A stretch of 37,093 nucleotides of DNA from positions 4,540,138 through 4,577,230 of the forward strand of contig NZ_KN708638.1 of assembly GCF_000805335.1 (NCBI RefSeq), read 5' to 3'. Below, piece after piece: positions 13,426 through 22,901 of this stretch. The first letter of the stretch is position 1. Every line of letters starts with the position of its first letter. The position numbers were made by a program, and so were the translations under genes. Under the pieces are notes generated by a model. The model was not told where the DNA came from. It saw only the letters and a program-made list of their open reading frames with translations, and searched no databases. Source of the DNA: Streptomyces sp. CT34. GTDB lineage: Bacteria > Actinomycetota > Actinomycetes > Streptomycetales > Streptomycetaceae.

Positions 13426-16266
13426 TTGTCCCCGACCAGCGAGACCGCAGAGGGCGGCGGCCGCCGACTCGTCATCGTCGAGTCGCCTGCCAAGGCGAAG
13501 ACGATCAAGGGCTACCTCGGCCCTGGCTACGTGGTCGAGGCCAGCGTGGGGCACATCCGCGACCTCCCCAACGGCGCGGCCGAGGTCCCGGCGAAGTACA
13601 AGGGCGAGTCCTGGGCCCGCCTGGGTGTGAACGTCGACGCCGACTTCCAGCCGATCTACGTGGTCAACAGCGACAAGAAGGACCAGGTCAAGAAGCTCAA
13701 GGAGCTGCTGGCCGAGTCCGACGAACTCTTCCTCGCCACCGATGAGGACCGCGAGGGCGAGGCCATCGCGTGGCACCTCCAGGAGATCCTCAAGCCGAAG
13801 GTCCCGGTCCACCGGATGGTCTTCCACGAGATCACCAAGGACGCGATCCGCGAGGCCGTCGCCAACCCCCGCGATCTGAACCAGAAGCTGGTCGACGCCC
13901 AGGAGACCCGCCGGATCCTCGACCGCCTCTACGGCTACGAGGTCTCGCCGGTCCTGTGGAAGAAGGTCATGCCCCGGCTGTCCGCCGGCCGGGTGCAATC
14001 CGTGGCGACCCGGCTCGTCGTCGAGCGGGAGCGCGAGCGGATCGCGTTCCGCTCCGCCGAGTACTGGGACCTGACCGGCACGTTCTCCACGGGCCGGGCC
14101 GGTGACACGAGCGACCCCTCGACCCTGACCGCCCGGCTGAACACCGTCGACGGCCGCCGGATCGCCCAGGGTCGCGACTTCGGTCCCAACGGGCAGCTCA
14201 AGAACGACGTACTGCACCTCGACGAGGCGAACGCCCGCGCGCTCGCCGCCGCCCTGGCGGACACCGAGTTCGCGGTCCGCTCGGTCGAGTCCAAGCCGTA
14301 CCGCCGCTCGCCGTACGCGCCGTTCCGGACGACCACCCTCCAGCAGGAGGCCAGCCGCAAGCTCGGCTTCGGCGCCAAGGCCACCATGCAGGTCGCACAG
14401 AAGCTGTACGAGAACGGCTTCATCACCTATATGCGTACGGACTCCACCACGCTCTCGGACACCGCCGTCGCCGCGGCCCGGGCGCAGGTGACGCAGCTGT
14501 ACGGCGCCGGGTACCTGCCGGACAAGCCGCGGACGTACGCCGGCAAGGTCAAGAACGCGCAGGAGGCGCACGAGGCGATCCGCCCCTCCGGCGACCGCTT
14601 CCGCACCCCCGCCGAGACGGGGCTGACCGGCGACCAGTTCAAGCTCTACGAGCTGATCTGGAAGCGGACCGTCGCCTCCCAGATGAAGGACGCGACCGGG
14701 AACTCCGTCACCGTCAAGATCGGCGGCCGGGCCGCCGACGGGCGGGACACCGAGTTCAGCGCGTCCGGCAAGACCATCACCTTCCACGGCTTCCTCAAGG
14801 CCTACGTGGAGGGCGCCGACGACCCGAACGCCGAGCTGGACGACCGCGAGCGGCGGCTGCCGCAGGTCGCCGAGGGCGACGCGCTCGCCGCGCGGGAGAT
14901 CACCGCGGACGGTCACGCCACCAAGCCGCCCGCCCGCTACACCGAGGCCACGCTGGTCAAGGAGCTGGAAGAGCGCGAGATCGGCCGCCCCTCGACGTAC
15001 GCGTCGATCATCGGCACGATCCTGGACCGCGGCTATGTCTTCAAGAAGGGGACGGCACTGGTGCCGTCGTTCCTCTCCTTCGCGGTGGTCAACCTCCTGG
15101 AGAAGCACTTCGGCCGGCTGGTCGACTACGACTTCACCGCGAAGATGGAGGACGACCTCGACCGGATCGCGCGCGGCGAGGCACAGGCCGTGCCGTGGCT
15201 GCGGCGCTTCTACTTCGGCGAGGGCGCGGGCGCGGGCGAGGCCGGCGCGGCGGACGCCGGGAACGGCGACGGCGACCACCTGGGCGGCCTCAAGGAGCTG
15301 GTCACGGACCTGGGCGCGATCGACGCCCGGGAGATCTCGTCCTTCCCGGTCGGCGACGGCATCACGCTGCGGGTCGGCCGCTACGGCCCCTACGTGGAGC
15401 GCGGCGAGAAGGACGAGGAGGGTCACCAGCGGGCCGACGTCCCCGATGACCTGGCGCCCGACGAGCTGACGGTGCAGTACGCCGAGGAACTGCTGGCCAA
15501 GCCGAGCGGCGACTTCGAGCTGGGCATGGACCCGGTCTCCGGCCACCAGATCGTGGCGAAGGACGGCCGCTACGGCCCGTACGTCACCGAGGTGCTGCCC
15601 GAGGGCACCCCGAAGACCGGTAAGAACGCGGTCAAGCCGCGCACCGCCTCGCTCTTCAAGTCGATGTCCCTGGACACCGTGACCCTGGAGGACGCGCTCA
15701 AGCTGATGTCGCTGCCGCGCGTCGTCGGCACGGACGCCGAGGGCGTGGAGATCACCGCGCAGAACGGCCGCTACGGCCCGTACCTGAAGAAGGGCACCGA
15801 CTCGCGCTCCCTGGAGCGCGAGGAGCAGCTGTTCACGATCACCCTCGACGAGGCGCTGGCGATCTACGCCCAGCCCAAGCAGCGCGGGCGCGCCGCCGCC
15901 AAGCCGCCGCTCAAGGAGCTGGGCACGGACCCGGTGAGCGGCAAGCCGGTGGTGGTCAAGGACGGCCGGTTCGGCGCGTACGTCACCGACGGCGAGACCA
16001 ACGCGACGCTGCGCCGGGACGACGACGTCGAGACGATCACCGCCGAGCGCGGCTACGAGCTGCTGGCGGAGAAGCGCGCCAAGGGGCCGGCGAAGAAGAC
16101 CGCCAAGAAGGCGGCCAAGAAGGCGCCGGCCAAGAAGACCGCCGCGAAGAAGACGGCTGCCAAGAAGACGGCCGCGAAGAAGACCGCGGCGAAGAAGACG
16201 ACCACCGCGAAGAAGGCCACGGCCAAGACGGCGGCGAAGAAGACGGCCGCGCCGGCCGAGGACTGA
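13426..16266 (+). CDS. topA: DNA topoisomerase I (type IA)
   Basis: A 946-residue protein from TTG 13426, preceded by GGAGAG (13410-13415); this start gives SPTSETAEGGGRRLVIVESP, the N-terminus expected in Streptomyces. TOPRIM motifs are VIVESPAKAK (Glu19) and DEDREGEA (Asp106, Asp108). The catalytic Tyr335 lies in FITYMRTDST. C-terminal TopA repeats (GRYGPYV, GRFGAYV) replace zinc fingers. The last 60 residues are a Lys/Ala tail with repeated KKTAA, known in Streptomyces TopA to promote strong DNA binding and processivity. It relaxes negative supercoils. Upstream TTGACA is a candidate promoter element. Confidence 0.98.
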   Translation: MSPTSETAEGGGRRLVIVESPAKAKTIKGYLGPGYVVEASVGHIRDLPNGAAEVPAKYKGESWARLGVNVDADFQPIYVVNSDKKDQVKKLKELLAESDELFLATDEDREGEAIAWHLQEILKPKVPVHRMVFHEITKDAIREAVANPRDLNQKLVDAQETRRILDRLYGYEVSPVLWKKVMPRLSAGRVQSVATRLVVERERERIAFRSAEYWDLTGTFSTGRAGDTSDPSTLTARLNTVDGRRIAQGRDFGPNGQLKNDVLHLDEANARALAAALADTEFAVRSVESKPYRRSPYAPFRTTTLQQEASRKLGFGAKATMQVAQKLYENGFITYMRTDSTTLSDTAVAAARAQVTQLYGAGYLPDKPRTYAGKVKNAQEAHEAIRPSGDRFRTPAETGLTGDQFKLYELIWKRTVASQMKDATGNSVTVKIGGRAADGRDTEFSASGKTITFHGFLKAYVEGADDPNAELDDRERRLPQVAEGDALAAREITADGHATKPPARYTEATLVKELEEREIGRPSTYASIIGTILDRGYVFKKGTALVPSFLSFAVVNLLEKHFGRLVDYDFTAKMEDDLDRIARGEAQAVPWLRRFYFGEGAGAGEAGAADAGNGDGDHLGGLKELVTDLGAIDAREISSFPVGDGITLRVGRYGPYVERGEKDEEGHQRADVPDDLAPDELTVQYAEELLAKPSGDFELGMDPVSGHQIVAKDGRYGPYVTEVLPEGTPKTGKNAVKPRTASLFKSMSLDTVTLEDALKLMSLPRVVGTDAEGVEITAQNGRYGPYLKKGTDSRSLEREEQLFTITLDEALAIYAQPKQRGRAAAKPPLKELGTDPVSGKPVVVKDGRFGAYVTDGETNATLRRDDDVETITAERGYELLAEKRAKGPAKKTAKKAAKKAPAKKTAAKKTAAKKTAAKKTAAKKTTTAKKATAKTAAKKTAAPAED

Positions 16267-16311
16267 GCTGCCCCGGGTCGGCTCGGGCCGGCTCGTACCG
16301 GCGCGGTACAA

Positions 16312-16347
16312 GGGCGGGCAGGGCGGACGTGTTCGCCGGGCCCGCCC
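16312..16347 (+). terminator. Hairpin after topA
   Basis: GGGCGGGC (16312-16319) pairs with GCCCGCCC (16340-16347); the enclosed sequence contains a second small stem (GGCGGA/TTCGCC). The 3' arm is followed by CTTC. Lies about 45 bases after the topA stop. Confidence 0.6.
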
Positions 16348-16410
16348 CTTCGCATCCGACAGCCCGCCCATTTGTTCGGGCAGGGCGCCCGATAGCGTGC
16401 CCTGTCCCGA

Positions 16411-16416
16411 TAGGCT
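16411..16416 (+). promoter_or_regulatory. Possible -10 element of a leaderless tmk promoter
   Basis: TAGGCT lies exactly 7 bases before the ATG at 16423, so transcription would start at or next to the start codon. No -35 is evident, but CCCGATAG occurs twice (16388 and 16406). There is no strong Shine-Dalgarno, only GGCGGG directly before ATG. Confidence 0.35.
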
Positions 16417-16422
16417 GGCGGG

Positions 16423-19400
16423 ATGACGCGTGCCGAGCAGCCAACGGTCGTGCCCCCCACTTCGGACGCGCTCGCAGCGGACTCCCGCGAGCGTGCGGTG
16501 CGAGCCCTGCTCCGCTTCCCTCCTTTGAAGCGGCTGTGGAGCGCCCAGTTCGTCGGGGGTATCGGCGATGCCCTGTCCTTGCTTGTCCTGGTATTGCTCG
16601 CCCTTCAGGCGGCGCTGTACATACCGCTGGGCGGCCATGCCGTCTTCGGCGGCGGCTATAGGGGCGCCGCCTTCGCGGTCACCGCGGTCTTCGGCGTCCG
16701 GCTGCTGGCGACACTGCTCTTCGGGGCCGTCCTCCTGGGGCCGCTGTCCGCGCTCACCGCGCCCGGCGGCCCGCTGGACCGCCGCTGGACGATGATCGGC
16801 GCGGACGCGCTGCGGCTCGCGCTGCTGGTCATCGCCCCCCTCTGGATCGACTGGACGCCGGCCGACGCGCTGGCCTGGCTGCTGGTGACGGTCTTCGTCT
16901 CCGGCGTCGCCGAGCGCTTCTGGACGGTTGCCAAGGAGAGCGCGGCGCCTGCGCTGCTGCCCGCGCCGCCCCCGGAGGGCGCCGCCGTCCGGCCGCTGCC
17001 CGACAACATGGACGCGCTGCGCCGGCTGTCGCTGCGCACCAGTTTCGTCTCGCTGCCGATCGCCGCCGCCGCGCTGGTGGTCTGCACGCTGATCGGGAAG
17101 CTGCTGGGCGCCGGCGTCGAGTGGTTCCACCTCCACCAGGCCGCGCTGGGCTCGTACCTCGCCGCCGGCCTGTTCGCCGCGTCCGTGTCGATCCTGTACT
17201 TCATCGAGCTTCCCGGTGGCCAGACTCCCCGGCCGCGCTCCCCGCTGGAGGGCCTGCGCCGCCCGAAGTCCGGCGGCAAGCCGGGCGCCGGGCCCGACAA
17301 GGGCCGTACCGGCGCGATCCCGCTGCTGGTGCCGGCCTGCGCGGCGGTGGCCGGTGCGATCGCCGCGGCCGTCGCGCTCTCCGTACTGCACGCCTTCGAC
17401 CTGGCCACCGGCCCCGCCACCTACGCGCTGCTGGTGCTCGCGCTGACCGGCGGCACGGTCATCGGCATCCGCGCCGCCCGCAGGGTGCTGCCCGCGCTCT
17501 CCCGGCGCCGGCTGCTGGCCCTGGCGGTCGCCGGTACCGGCCTGGCGCTGCTGGCGATGGGGCTGGTCCCGGACCCGACGACGGTGCTGCTGCTCGCGCT
17601 GCTGGCCGGTGTCTGCGCCGGCATCGCCGCCAATACGGGCCATGTGCTGCTGGACCAGGAGTCCGAGGCTTTCCGCAGCGCCCGTACGACCGAGCATCTG
17701 CACGCCGTCGTCCGGCTCGCGGTCGCGCTGACCGCCATCGCCGCGCCTCTGCTGGCCGGTGTCATCGGCCCGCACCACGTCGGCAGCGGCGCCTTCGTCT
17801 TCGCGCACGGCGGCGCCGCGTACACCCTGATGCTGGTCGGCGCGCTGCTGCTGCCGGTCGCCGCCTGGGTGCTGGGCAAGACCGACGACCGGCAGGGCGT
17901 ACCGCTGCGGCGCGATCTGCGCGAGGCGCTGCGCGGCGGCGACCCGGCCCAGGCGCCCGCCGGCAGCGGCTTCTTCATCGCCCTGGAGGGCGGTGACGGT
18001 GCCGGGAAGTCGACGCAGGTCGAGGCGCTGGCGGAGTGGATCCGCGGCAAGGGCCACGAGGTCGTGGTGACCCGCGAGCCGGGCGCGACCGCCATCGGCA
18101 AGCGGCTGCGGGCGATCATTCTGGACGTGTCCACGTCCGGGTTGTCGGACCGGGCCGAGGCGCTGATGTTCGCCGCCGACCGCGCCGAACACGTCGACAG
18201 CGTCATCCGGCCCGCTCTGGAGCGCGGCGCGATCGTCATCACCGACCGCTACATCGACTCGTCGGTGGCCTACCAGGGCGCCGGCCGCAACCTCGCGCCC
18301 ACGGAGATCGCCCGGATCAACCGCTGGGCGACGCATGGTCTGATTCCGCATCTGACCGTGCTGCTGGACGTCTCGCCGGAGACGGCACGCGAGCGCTTCA
18401 CCGAGGCGCCGGACCGGATGGAGTCCGAGCCGGCCGAGTTCCACGAGCGGGTACGCGCCGGATTCCTGGCGCTGGCCGCCGCCGACCCGGCCCGTTACCT
18501 GGTCGTCGACGCCGGCCAGGAGCCGGAGGCCGTCACCACCGCCGTACGCCACCGCCTCGACCAGGTCCTGCCGCTGTCCGAGGCGGAGCTCAAGGCACAG
18601 GCCGAGGCCCGCAAGGCAGCCGAGGAGGAGGCCCGCCGCAAGGCCGAGGAGGAGGCCGCGCGCAAGGCGGAGGAGGCGCGTCTGGAGCGCGAGCGCCAGG
18701 AGCAGCTGGCCAAGCTGCGCGCCGAGGAAGAGGAGCGCAAGCGCCGCGAGGCCGAGGAGGCCAAGGCCCGGGAGGCCGCCCGCCAGGCCGAGGAGGCGCG
18801 GCGGCGCGCCGAGGAGGCCCGTGCCGCGGCGGAGGCGGAGCGGCAGCGCCGCGAGGCGGAGGAGAAGGCCCGCCAGGCCGAGCGGGAGCGGCTGCGCAAG
18901 CAGCACGAGGAGCAGGCGCGGCTGCGCCGGGAGGCCGAGGAACGCCGCCTGGAGAAGCAGCGCAAGGCCGAGGAGGCGCTGCTGCGCGCCGAGCAGGCCC
19001 GGATCGAGGCGGCGCAGGCGGCTGCGGCTGCCGAGGCGAAGGCGGCTGCCGAGGTGGCCGAAGCCGCCGAGGCGCCGACCACGGAGACGGACGTCACACA
19101 GCTGCGGAAGCGGGTGGCCAAGGAGGACGAAGCCCGGTCCGCTACCCGGAACGGATCTTCCGGTTCCGCTACGGGCGCCGACGCGGACCGCGAGCGGACC
19201 GCGTCGCAGCCCAAGCCCGAGGCGCGGGAGGCGGACGAGACGGCGGTGCTGCCGCCGGTCCGGGACGCCGGCAAGGGAGGCGGCGCCGACTCCGAGGAGA
19301 CGGCCGTGCTGCCGCCCGTACGGGACGAGGACCCGGCGGACCGGGTGCCGCCGTGGATGTTCCAGGAGGACGGCGGGGCCGCGCATGGCGAACCGGCCGA

Positions 19401-19620
19401 GCGCGGCCCGGAGCGGACCCGCGAACTCCCGCAGGTCGACCCGGCCACCGGCCGCCCCGTGGAGAACGGGCAGCGCGACCGCCCGCGCCCGGAGTGGGCG
19501 GAGGAGACCCCGCTGGACGATCTGCCGACGCTGGCCGATGAGCTCCTCGGCCCGCGTGACGACGACGCGGAAGGCGGCGCGGGCGGCAAGGGCCGCCGGG
19601 GCCGCGGCCGGCGCGGCTGA
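16423..19620 (+). CDS. tmk: Membrane-transporter-like domain fused to dTMP kinase and coiled coil
   Basis: A 1065-residue three-part protein. Residues about 30-490 form a polytopic MFS-like membrane domain (about 10-12 hydrophobic helices, opening LLRFPPLKRLWSAQFVGGIG). Residues about 512-720 are a complete thymidylate kinase: P-loop ALEGGDGAGKST, TREPG, and DRYIDSSVAYQGAGR; it would convert dTMP to dTDP with ATP. Residues about 725-890 are a long Glu/Arg/Lys/Ala coiled coil. The tail is disordered, contains ETAVLPPVRD twice, and ends in a basic GRRGRGRRG. The fusion is usual in Streptomyces. The membrane domain would tether the kinase to the membrane; its transport activity is unknown. Confidence 0.93.
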   Translation: MTRAEQPTVVPPTSDALAADSRERAVRALLRFPPLKRLWSAQFVGGIGDALSLLVLVLLALQAALYIPLGGHAVFGGGYRGAAFAVTAVFGVRLLATLLFGAVLLGPLSALTAPGGPLDRRWTMIGADALRLALLVIAPLWIDWTPADALAWLLVTVFVSGVAERFWTVAKESAAPALLPAPPPEGAAVRPLPDNMDALRRLSLRTSFVSLPIAAAALVVCTLIGKLLGAGVEWFHLHQAALGSYLAAGLFAASVSILYFIELPGGQTPRPRSPLEGLRRPKSGGKPGAGPDKGRTGAIPLLVPACAAVAGAIAAAVALSVLHAFDLATGPATYALLVLALTGGTVIGIRAARRVLPALSRRRLLALAVAGTGLALLAMGLVPDPTTVLLLALLAGVCAGIAANTGHVLLDQESEAFRSARTTEHLHAVVRLAVALTAIAAPLLAGVIGPHHVGSGAFVFAHGGAAYTLMLVGALLLPVAAWVLGKTDDRQGVPLRRDLREALRGGDPAQAPAGSGFFIALEGGDGAGKSTQVEALAEWIRGKGHEVVVTREPGATAIGKRLRAIILDVSTSGLSDRAEALMFAADRAEHVDSVIRPALERGAIVITDRYIDSSVAYQGAGRNLAPTEIARINRWATHGLIPHLTVLLDVSPETARERFTEAPDRMESEPAEFHERVRAGFLALAAADPARYLVVDAGQEPEAVTTAVRHRLDQVLPLSEAELKAQAEARKAAEEEARRKAEEEAARKAEEARLERERQEQLAKLRAEEEERKRREAEEAKAREAARQAEEARRRAEEARAAAEAERQRREAEEKARQAERERLRKQHEEQARLRREAEERRLEKQRKAEEALLRAEQARIEAAQAAAAAEAKAAAEVAEAAEAPTTETDVTQLRKRVAKEDEARSATRNGSSGSATGADADRERTASQPKPEAREADETAVLPPVRDAGKGGGADSEETAVLPPVRDEDPADRVPPWMFQEDGGAAHGEPAERGPERTRELPQVDPATGRPVENGQRDRPRPEWAEETPLDDLPTLADELLGPRDDDAEGGAGGKGRRGRGRRG

Positions 19621-19636
19621 CCGGAGCGCTCCGCCG

Positions 19637-19680
19637 GAACGGCCGTGGCCGCAGCATTCCCGCTGCGGCCACGGCCGTTC
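19637..19680 (+). terminator. Strong terminator hairpin after tmk
   Basis: GAACGGCCGTGGCCGCAG (19637-19654) and CTGCGGCCACGGCCGTTC (19663-19680) are perfect 18-base complements around an 8-base loop. It starts 17 bases after the tmk stop, so holB is transcribed from its own promoter. Confidence 0.85.
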
Positions 19681-19730
19681 GGCGTGGAGGGCGCGGCGGG
19701 AGCGGGGCGCCGGCCGCTGCCGGGATCCGG

Positions 19731-19753
19731 TTGTCAGTGGGGTGGACCACAAT
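19731..19753 (+). promoter_or_regulatory. RecA-independent DNA-damage (PafBC-type) promoter of holB
   Basis: TTGTCAGTG (19731-19739), 8 bases, CACAAT (19748-19753) matches TTGTCRGTG-N8-TAnnnT except for the first -10 base, exactly as at the methyltransferase promoter. The predicted transcript starts near 19760, about 100 bases before the holB ATG. An in-frame ATG at 19757 would add 34 residues if used on a near-leaderless mRNA. Confidence 0.7.
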
Positions 19754-19858
19754 GGGATGCGCGCGGATGAGGCGCCGGGCGTACCCGCCCGGACGCGCCA
19801 CCGCGCCGGCACGGCAGGCGGAACGTACACCGGCGGAACGGACAGGACGGCGGCAGCG

Positions 19859-21106
19859 ATGGCGGTATGGGACGACGTGGTCGGCCAGGAGCGGGTGACG
19901 GCGCAGCTCGCCGCGGCTGCGCGCGACGCGGACGCCATCGTGGTCGCCGAGAGCGCGGCGCAGGCGGCCGGCGAGCAGCCGCCGGCCGACCGCGGCGGCA
20001 CCTCGCAGATGACCCACGCCTGGCTGTTCACGGGCCCGCCCGGCGCCGGCCGGGACACCGCGGCGCGCGCCTTCGCGGCGGCCCTCCAGTGCGTCAGCCC
20101 GGACAGCGCGGGAGCCGGCTCCTCCGGTCCCACCCCCGGCTGCGGCTTCTGCGACGGCTGCCACACCACCCTCGTCGGCACCCACGCCGACGTCGAGATC
20201 GTCCGCACGGACCTGCTGTCCATCGGCGTCAAGGAGACCCGCGACCTGGTCCGCAGGGCCTCGCTCTCGCCGGCCAGCGGGCGCTGGCAGGTGATCGTCC
20301 TGGAGGACGCCGACCGTCTCACCGAAGGCGCCGGCAACGTCCTCCTCAAGGCCGTGGAGGAGCCCGCTCCGCGCACGGTCTGGCTCCTGTGCGCGCCCTC
20401 CATCGAGGACGTGCTCCCCACGATCTGCTCCCGCTGCCGCCACCTCACCCTCCGTACGCCTCCGGTCAGCGCGGTCGCCGACGTCCTCGTACGGCGCGAC
20501 GGCATCGATCCGGAGGCCGCCGACCGGGCCGCCCGCGCCACCCAGGGGCACATCGACCGGGCCCGCCGGCTCGCCACCGACGAGCGCGCCCGGGCCCGCC
20601 GGGCGGCCGTCCTCAAGCTCCCGCTCCGGATCGACGACATCGGCGGGTGCCTCAAGGCCGCCCAGGAGCTGATCGACGCGGCGGGGGAGGACGCCAAGCA
20701 GGTCGCCGAGGAGGTCGACGCCAAGGAGACCGAGGAGCTGCGCGCCGCCCTCGGCGCCGCCGCGGGCACCGGCGGCCGGCTGCCGCGCGGCACCGCCGGC
20801 GCCATGAAGGAGCTCCAGGACAAGCAGAAGCGCCGCTCCACCCGCACCCAGCGCGACAGCCTCGACCTGGCCCTGGTCGACCTCACCGGCTTCTACCGCG
20901 ACGTCCTGGCCCTCCAGATGGGCGCCTCGGTCCCGCTCGCCAACGACGAGGTGCGCGACAGCATCCAGCGCATCGCCGCCTCCTCCACGCCGGAGCGCAC
21001 GCTGCGCCGTATAGAGGCGGTCATCGCCTGCCGGGAGGCCCTGGACCGCAATGTCGCCCCCCTGCTCGCGGTCGAGGCGATGACGGCCGCGCTGCGCGCG
21101 GGCTGA
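19859..21106 (+). CDS. holB: DNA polymerase III clamp-loader subunit delta'
   Basis: A 415-residue AAA+ clamp-loader protein; ATG 19859 gives the conserved N-terminus AVWDDVVGQERVTAQL. The P-loop reads GPPGAGRDT (59-67), with Arg instead of the catalytic Lys, so ATP hydrolysis is not expected, as usual for delta'. The zinc-module cysteines are Cys78, Cys95, Cys98 and Cys101 (CGFCDGC), the first gap lengthened by a Gly/Ser insert. The SRC motif (ICSRCRH) is present. The C-terminal helical domain (to residue 415) packs in the clamp-loader collar. Preceded by a DNA-damage-type promoter. Confidence 0.95.
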   Translation: MAVWDDVVGQERVTAQLAAAARDADAIVVAESAAQAAGEQPPADRGGTSQMTHAWLFTGPPGAGRDTAARAFAAALQCVSPDSAGAGSSGPTPGCGFCDGCHTTLVGTHADVEIVRTDLLSIGVKETRDLVRRASLSPASGRWQVIVLEDADRLTEGAGNVLLKAVEEPAPRTVWLLCAPSIEDVLPTICSRCRHLTLRTPPVSAVADVLVRRDGIDPEAADRAARATQGHIDRARRLATDERARARRAAVLKLPLRIDDIGGCLKAAQELIDAAGEDAKQVAEEVDAKETEELRAALGAAAGTGGRLPRGTAGAMKELQDKQKRRSTRTQRDSLDLALVDLTGFYRDVLALQMGASVPLANDEVRDSIQRIAASSTPERTLRRIEAVIACREALDRNVAPLLAVEAMTAALRAG

Positions 21107-21237
21107 ATCACCTCCCCCCACCGCCTCCCCGAGTAGGCACTCACCGTCCCCATCCAGATACTCTCCGTAAAGAACTCGCGAGTGAAGGACGCCCGCCCCG
21201 CCCCAGGACTACCGCCACACACCCCCAGGGACCGCCC

Positions 21238-22842
21238 ATGCAGCCCAGCCGCCTGCTCCGCACCCCCGCCGCCGCAGCCGTCGCTGCCACCGCGGCCCTC
21301 GCCCTGCTGATCTCCGGCTGCTCGTCCGGGAGTTCGTCGCCCGACGGCGCGGCCTCCCCGGGGGGTGCGAAAGAGGCCGGCATCGGGGGCCGGTCGTCCG
21401 ACGGTTCGCCTCTCGCGCCGCTGCCCGCCGCCGTCCCGGCCGACCTCCGCCCGTACTACGAGCAGAAGCTGAGCTGGCACGACTGCGGGGTGGCGGGCTT
21501 CCAGTGCGCGACGATGAAGGCCCCCCTGGACTACGCCAAGCCGAGTGCGGCCACCGACCTGAAGCTCGCCGTGGCCCGCAAGAAGGCCACCGGCCCCGGG
21601 ACGCGGCTCGGCTCCCTGATGGTCAACCCCGGCGGGCCCGGCGGCTCCGCGATCGACTACCTACAGCAGTACGCGCCCCAGCCCGCCGCCGTCCGCGCGC
21701 GCTACGACATGGTGGCGATGGACCCGCGCGGCGTGGCCCGCAGCGAGCCGGTCGAATGCCTCAGCAACCAGCAGATGGACCGCTTCACCCAGACCGACAC
21801 GACCCCCGACAACCCCACCGAGGTCAACCAGCTGGTCGCCGCCTACCGCAACTTCGCCAAGGGCTGCGAGGCCCACTCCGGCAAGCTGCTGCCGCACGTC
21901 TCCACCATCGAGGCGGCCCGCGACATGGACGTCCTGCGCGCCGTCCTGGGCGACAAGAAGCTGACGTACGTCGGCGCCTCCTACGGCACCTTCCTCGGCG
22001 CGACCTACGCGGGCCTCTTCCCGTCCCACTCCGGCCGCCTGGTCCTCGACGGCGCCATGAACCCGTCGCTGGACGCGCGCACCATCAACCTCGACCAGAC
22101 CGCCGGCTTCAACACCGCCTTCCTGACCTTCGCCGCCGACTGCGTCAAGAAGAAGGGCTGCCCGCTCGGCAACAAGAACCCCGAGGATGCCGGCAAGCGG
22201 CTCGCCGCCCTCTTCAAGAAGCTGAACCAGCACCCGGAGGACACCGGCCAGGACCGCAAGCTCACCGAGTCCCTCGCCACGACCGGCGTCATCGCCGCCA
22301 TGTACGACCAGGGTGCCTGGCCCGAACTGCGCGAATTCCTCGCCCAGGCCGAGGCCGGCAACGGCCGCGGGCTGCTCGCCCTCTCGGACAGCTACTACGA
22401 GCGCGACCCCGACGGCCACTACGCCAACCAGATGTACGCCAACCCGGCCGTCAACTGCCTCGACCTCGCCCCCGCCTTCACCGGCCCCGACCAGGTCCGC
22501 GCCGCCCTGCCCGCCTTCCGCAAGGCATCCCCGGTCTTCGGCGACAACTTCGCCTGGTCCGCGCTGAACTGTGCGTACTGGCCGGTCAAGCACTCCGGCG
22601 CGCCCCACCGCATCGAGGCCAAGGGCGCCGACCCGATCGTCGTCGTCGGCACCACCCGCGACCCGGCCACCCCGTACACCTGGGCCAAGGGCCTCGCCGC
22701 CCAGCTCTCCAGCGCCACCCTCCTCACGTACGTGGGCGACGGCCACACCGCCTACGGCCGCGGCAGCGACTGCATCGACACCGCCATCAACACCTACCTC
22801 CTCGAAGGCACCCCGCCCGCCAAGAACAAGCGCTGCACGTGA
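21238..22842 (+). CDS. Lipid-anchored alpha/beta-hydrolase, tripeptidyl aminopeptidase family (S33)
   Basis: A 534-residue exported protein, ATG 21238. The signal peptide PSRLLRTPAAAAVAATAA ends in lipobox ISGC (Cys about 27), then a Ser/Gly-rich linker. Alpha/beta-hydrolase motifs are oxyanion NPGGPGGSA, nucleophile elbow GASYGT (Ser248), DPATPY (Asp475) and GDGHTAY (His503), the order seen in Streptomyces SlpD/SlpE and Tap aminopeptidases. It probably trims N-terminal tripeptides from peptides or processed proteins outside the cell. Six or more cysteines suggest disulphides. Followed after 79 bases by tRNA-Thr. Confidence 0.92.
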   Translation: MQPSRLLRTPAAAAVAATAALALLISGCSSGSSSPDGAASPGGAKEAGIGGRSSDGSPLAPLPAAVPADLRPYYEQKLSWHDCGVAGFQCATMKAPLDYAKPSAATDLKLAVARKKATGPGTRLGSLMVNPGGPGGSAIDYLQQYAPQPAAVRARYDMVAMDPRGVARSEPVECLSNQQMDRFTQTDTTPDNPTEVNQLVAAYRNFAKGCEAHSGKLLPHVSTIEAARDMDVLRAVLGDKKLTYVGASYGTFLGATYAGLFPSHSGRLVLDGAMNPSLDARTINLDQTAGFNTAFLTFAADCVKKKGCPLGNKNPEDAGKRLAALFKKLNQHPEDTGQDRKLTESLATTGVIAAMYDQGAWPELREFLAQAEAGNGRGLLALSDSYYERDPDGHYANQMYANPAVNCLDLAPAFTGPDQVRAALPAFRKASPVFGDNFAWSALNCAYWPVKHSGAPHRIEAKGADPIVVVGTTRDPATPYTWAKGLAAQLSSATLLTYVGDGHTAYGRGSDCIDTAINTYLLEGTPPAKNKRCT

Positions 22843-22901
22843 CCCACCCCACACCCCTGACCAGCCCCCGAACCGATTACAAAGCACCCCCCGCTCCTGT
22901 G

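Noticed and set aside
13351..20886. 2511-codon minus-strand open frame opposite topA, tmk and holB
   Set aside because: A typical antisense artefact of codon bias; the plus-strand genes have full family signatures.
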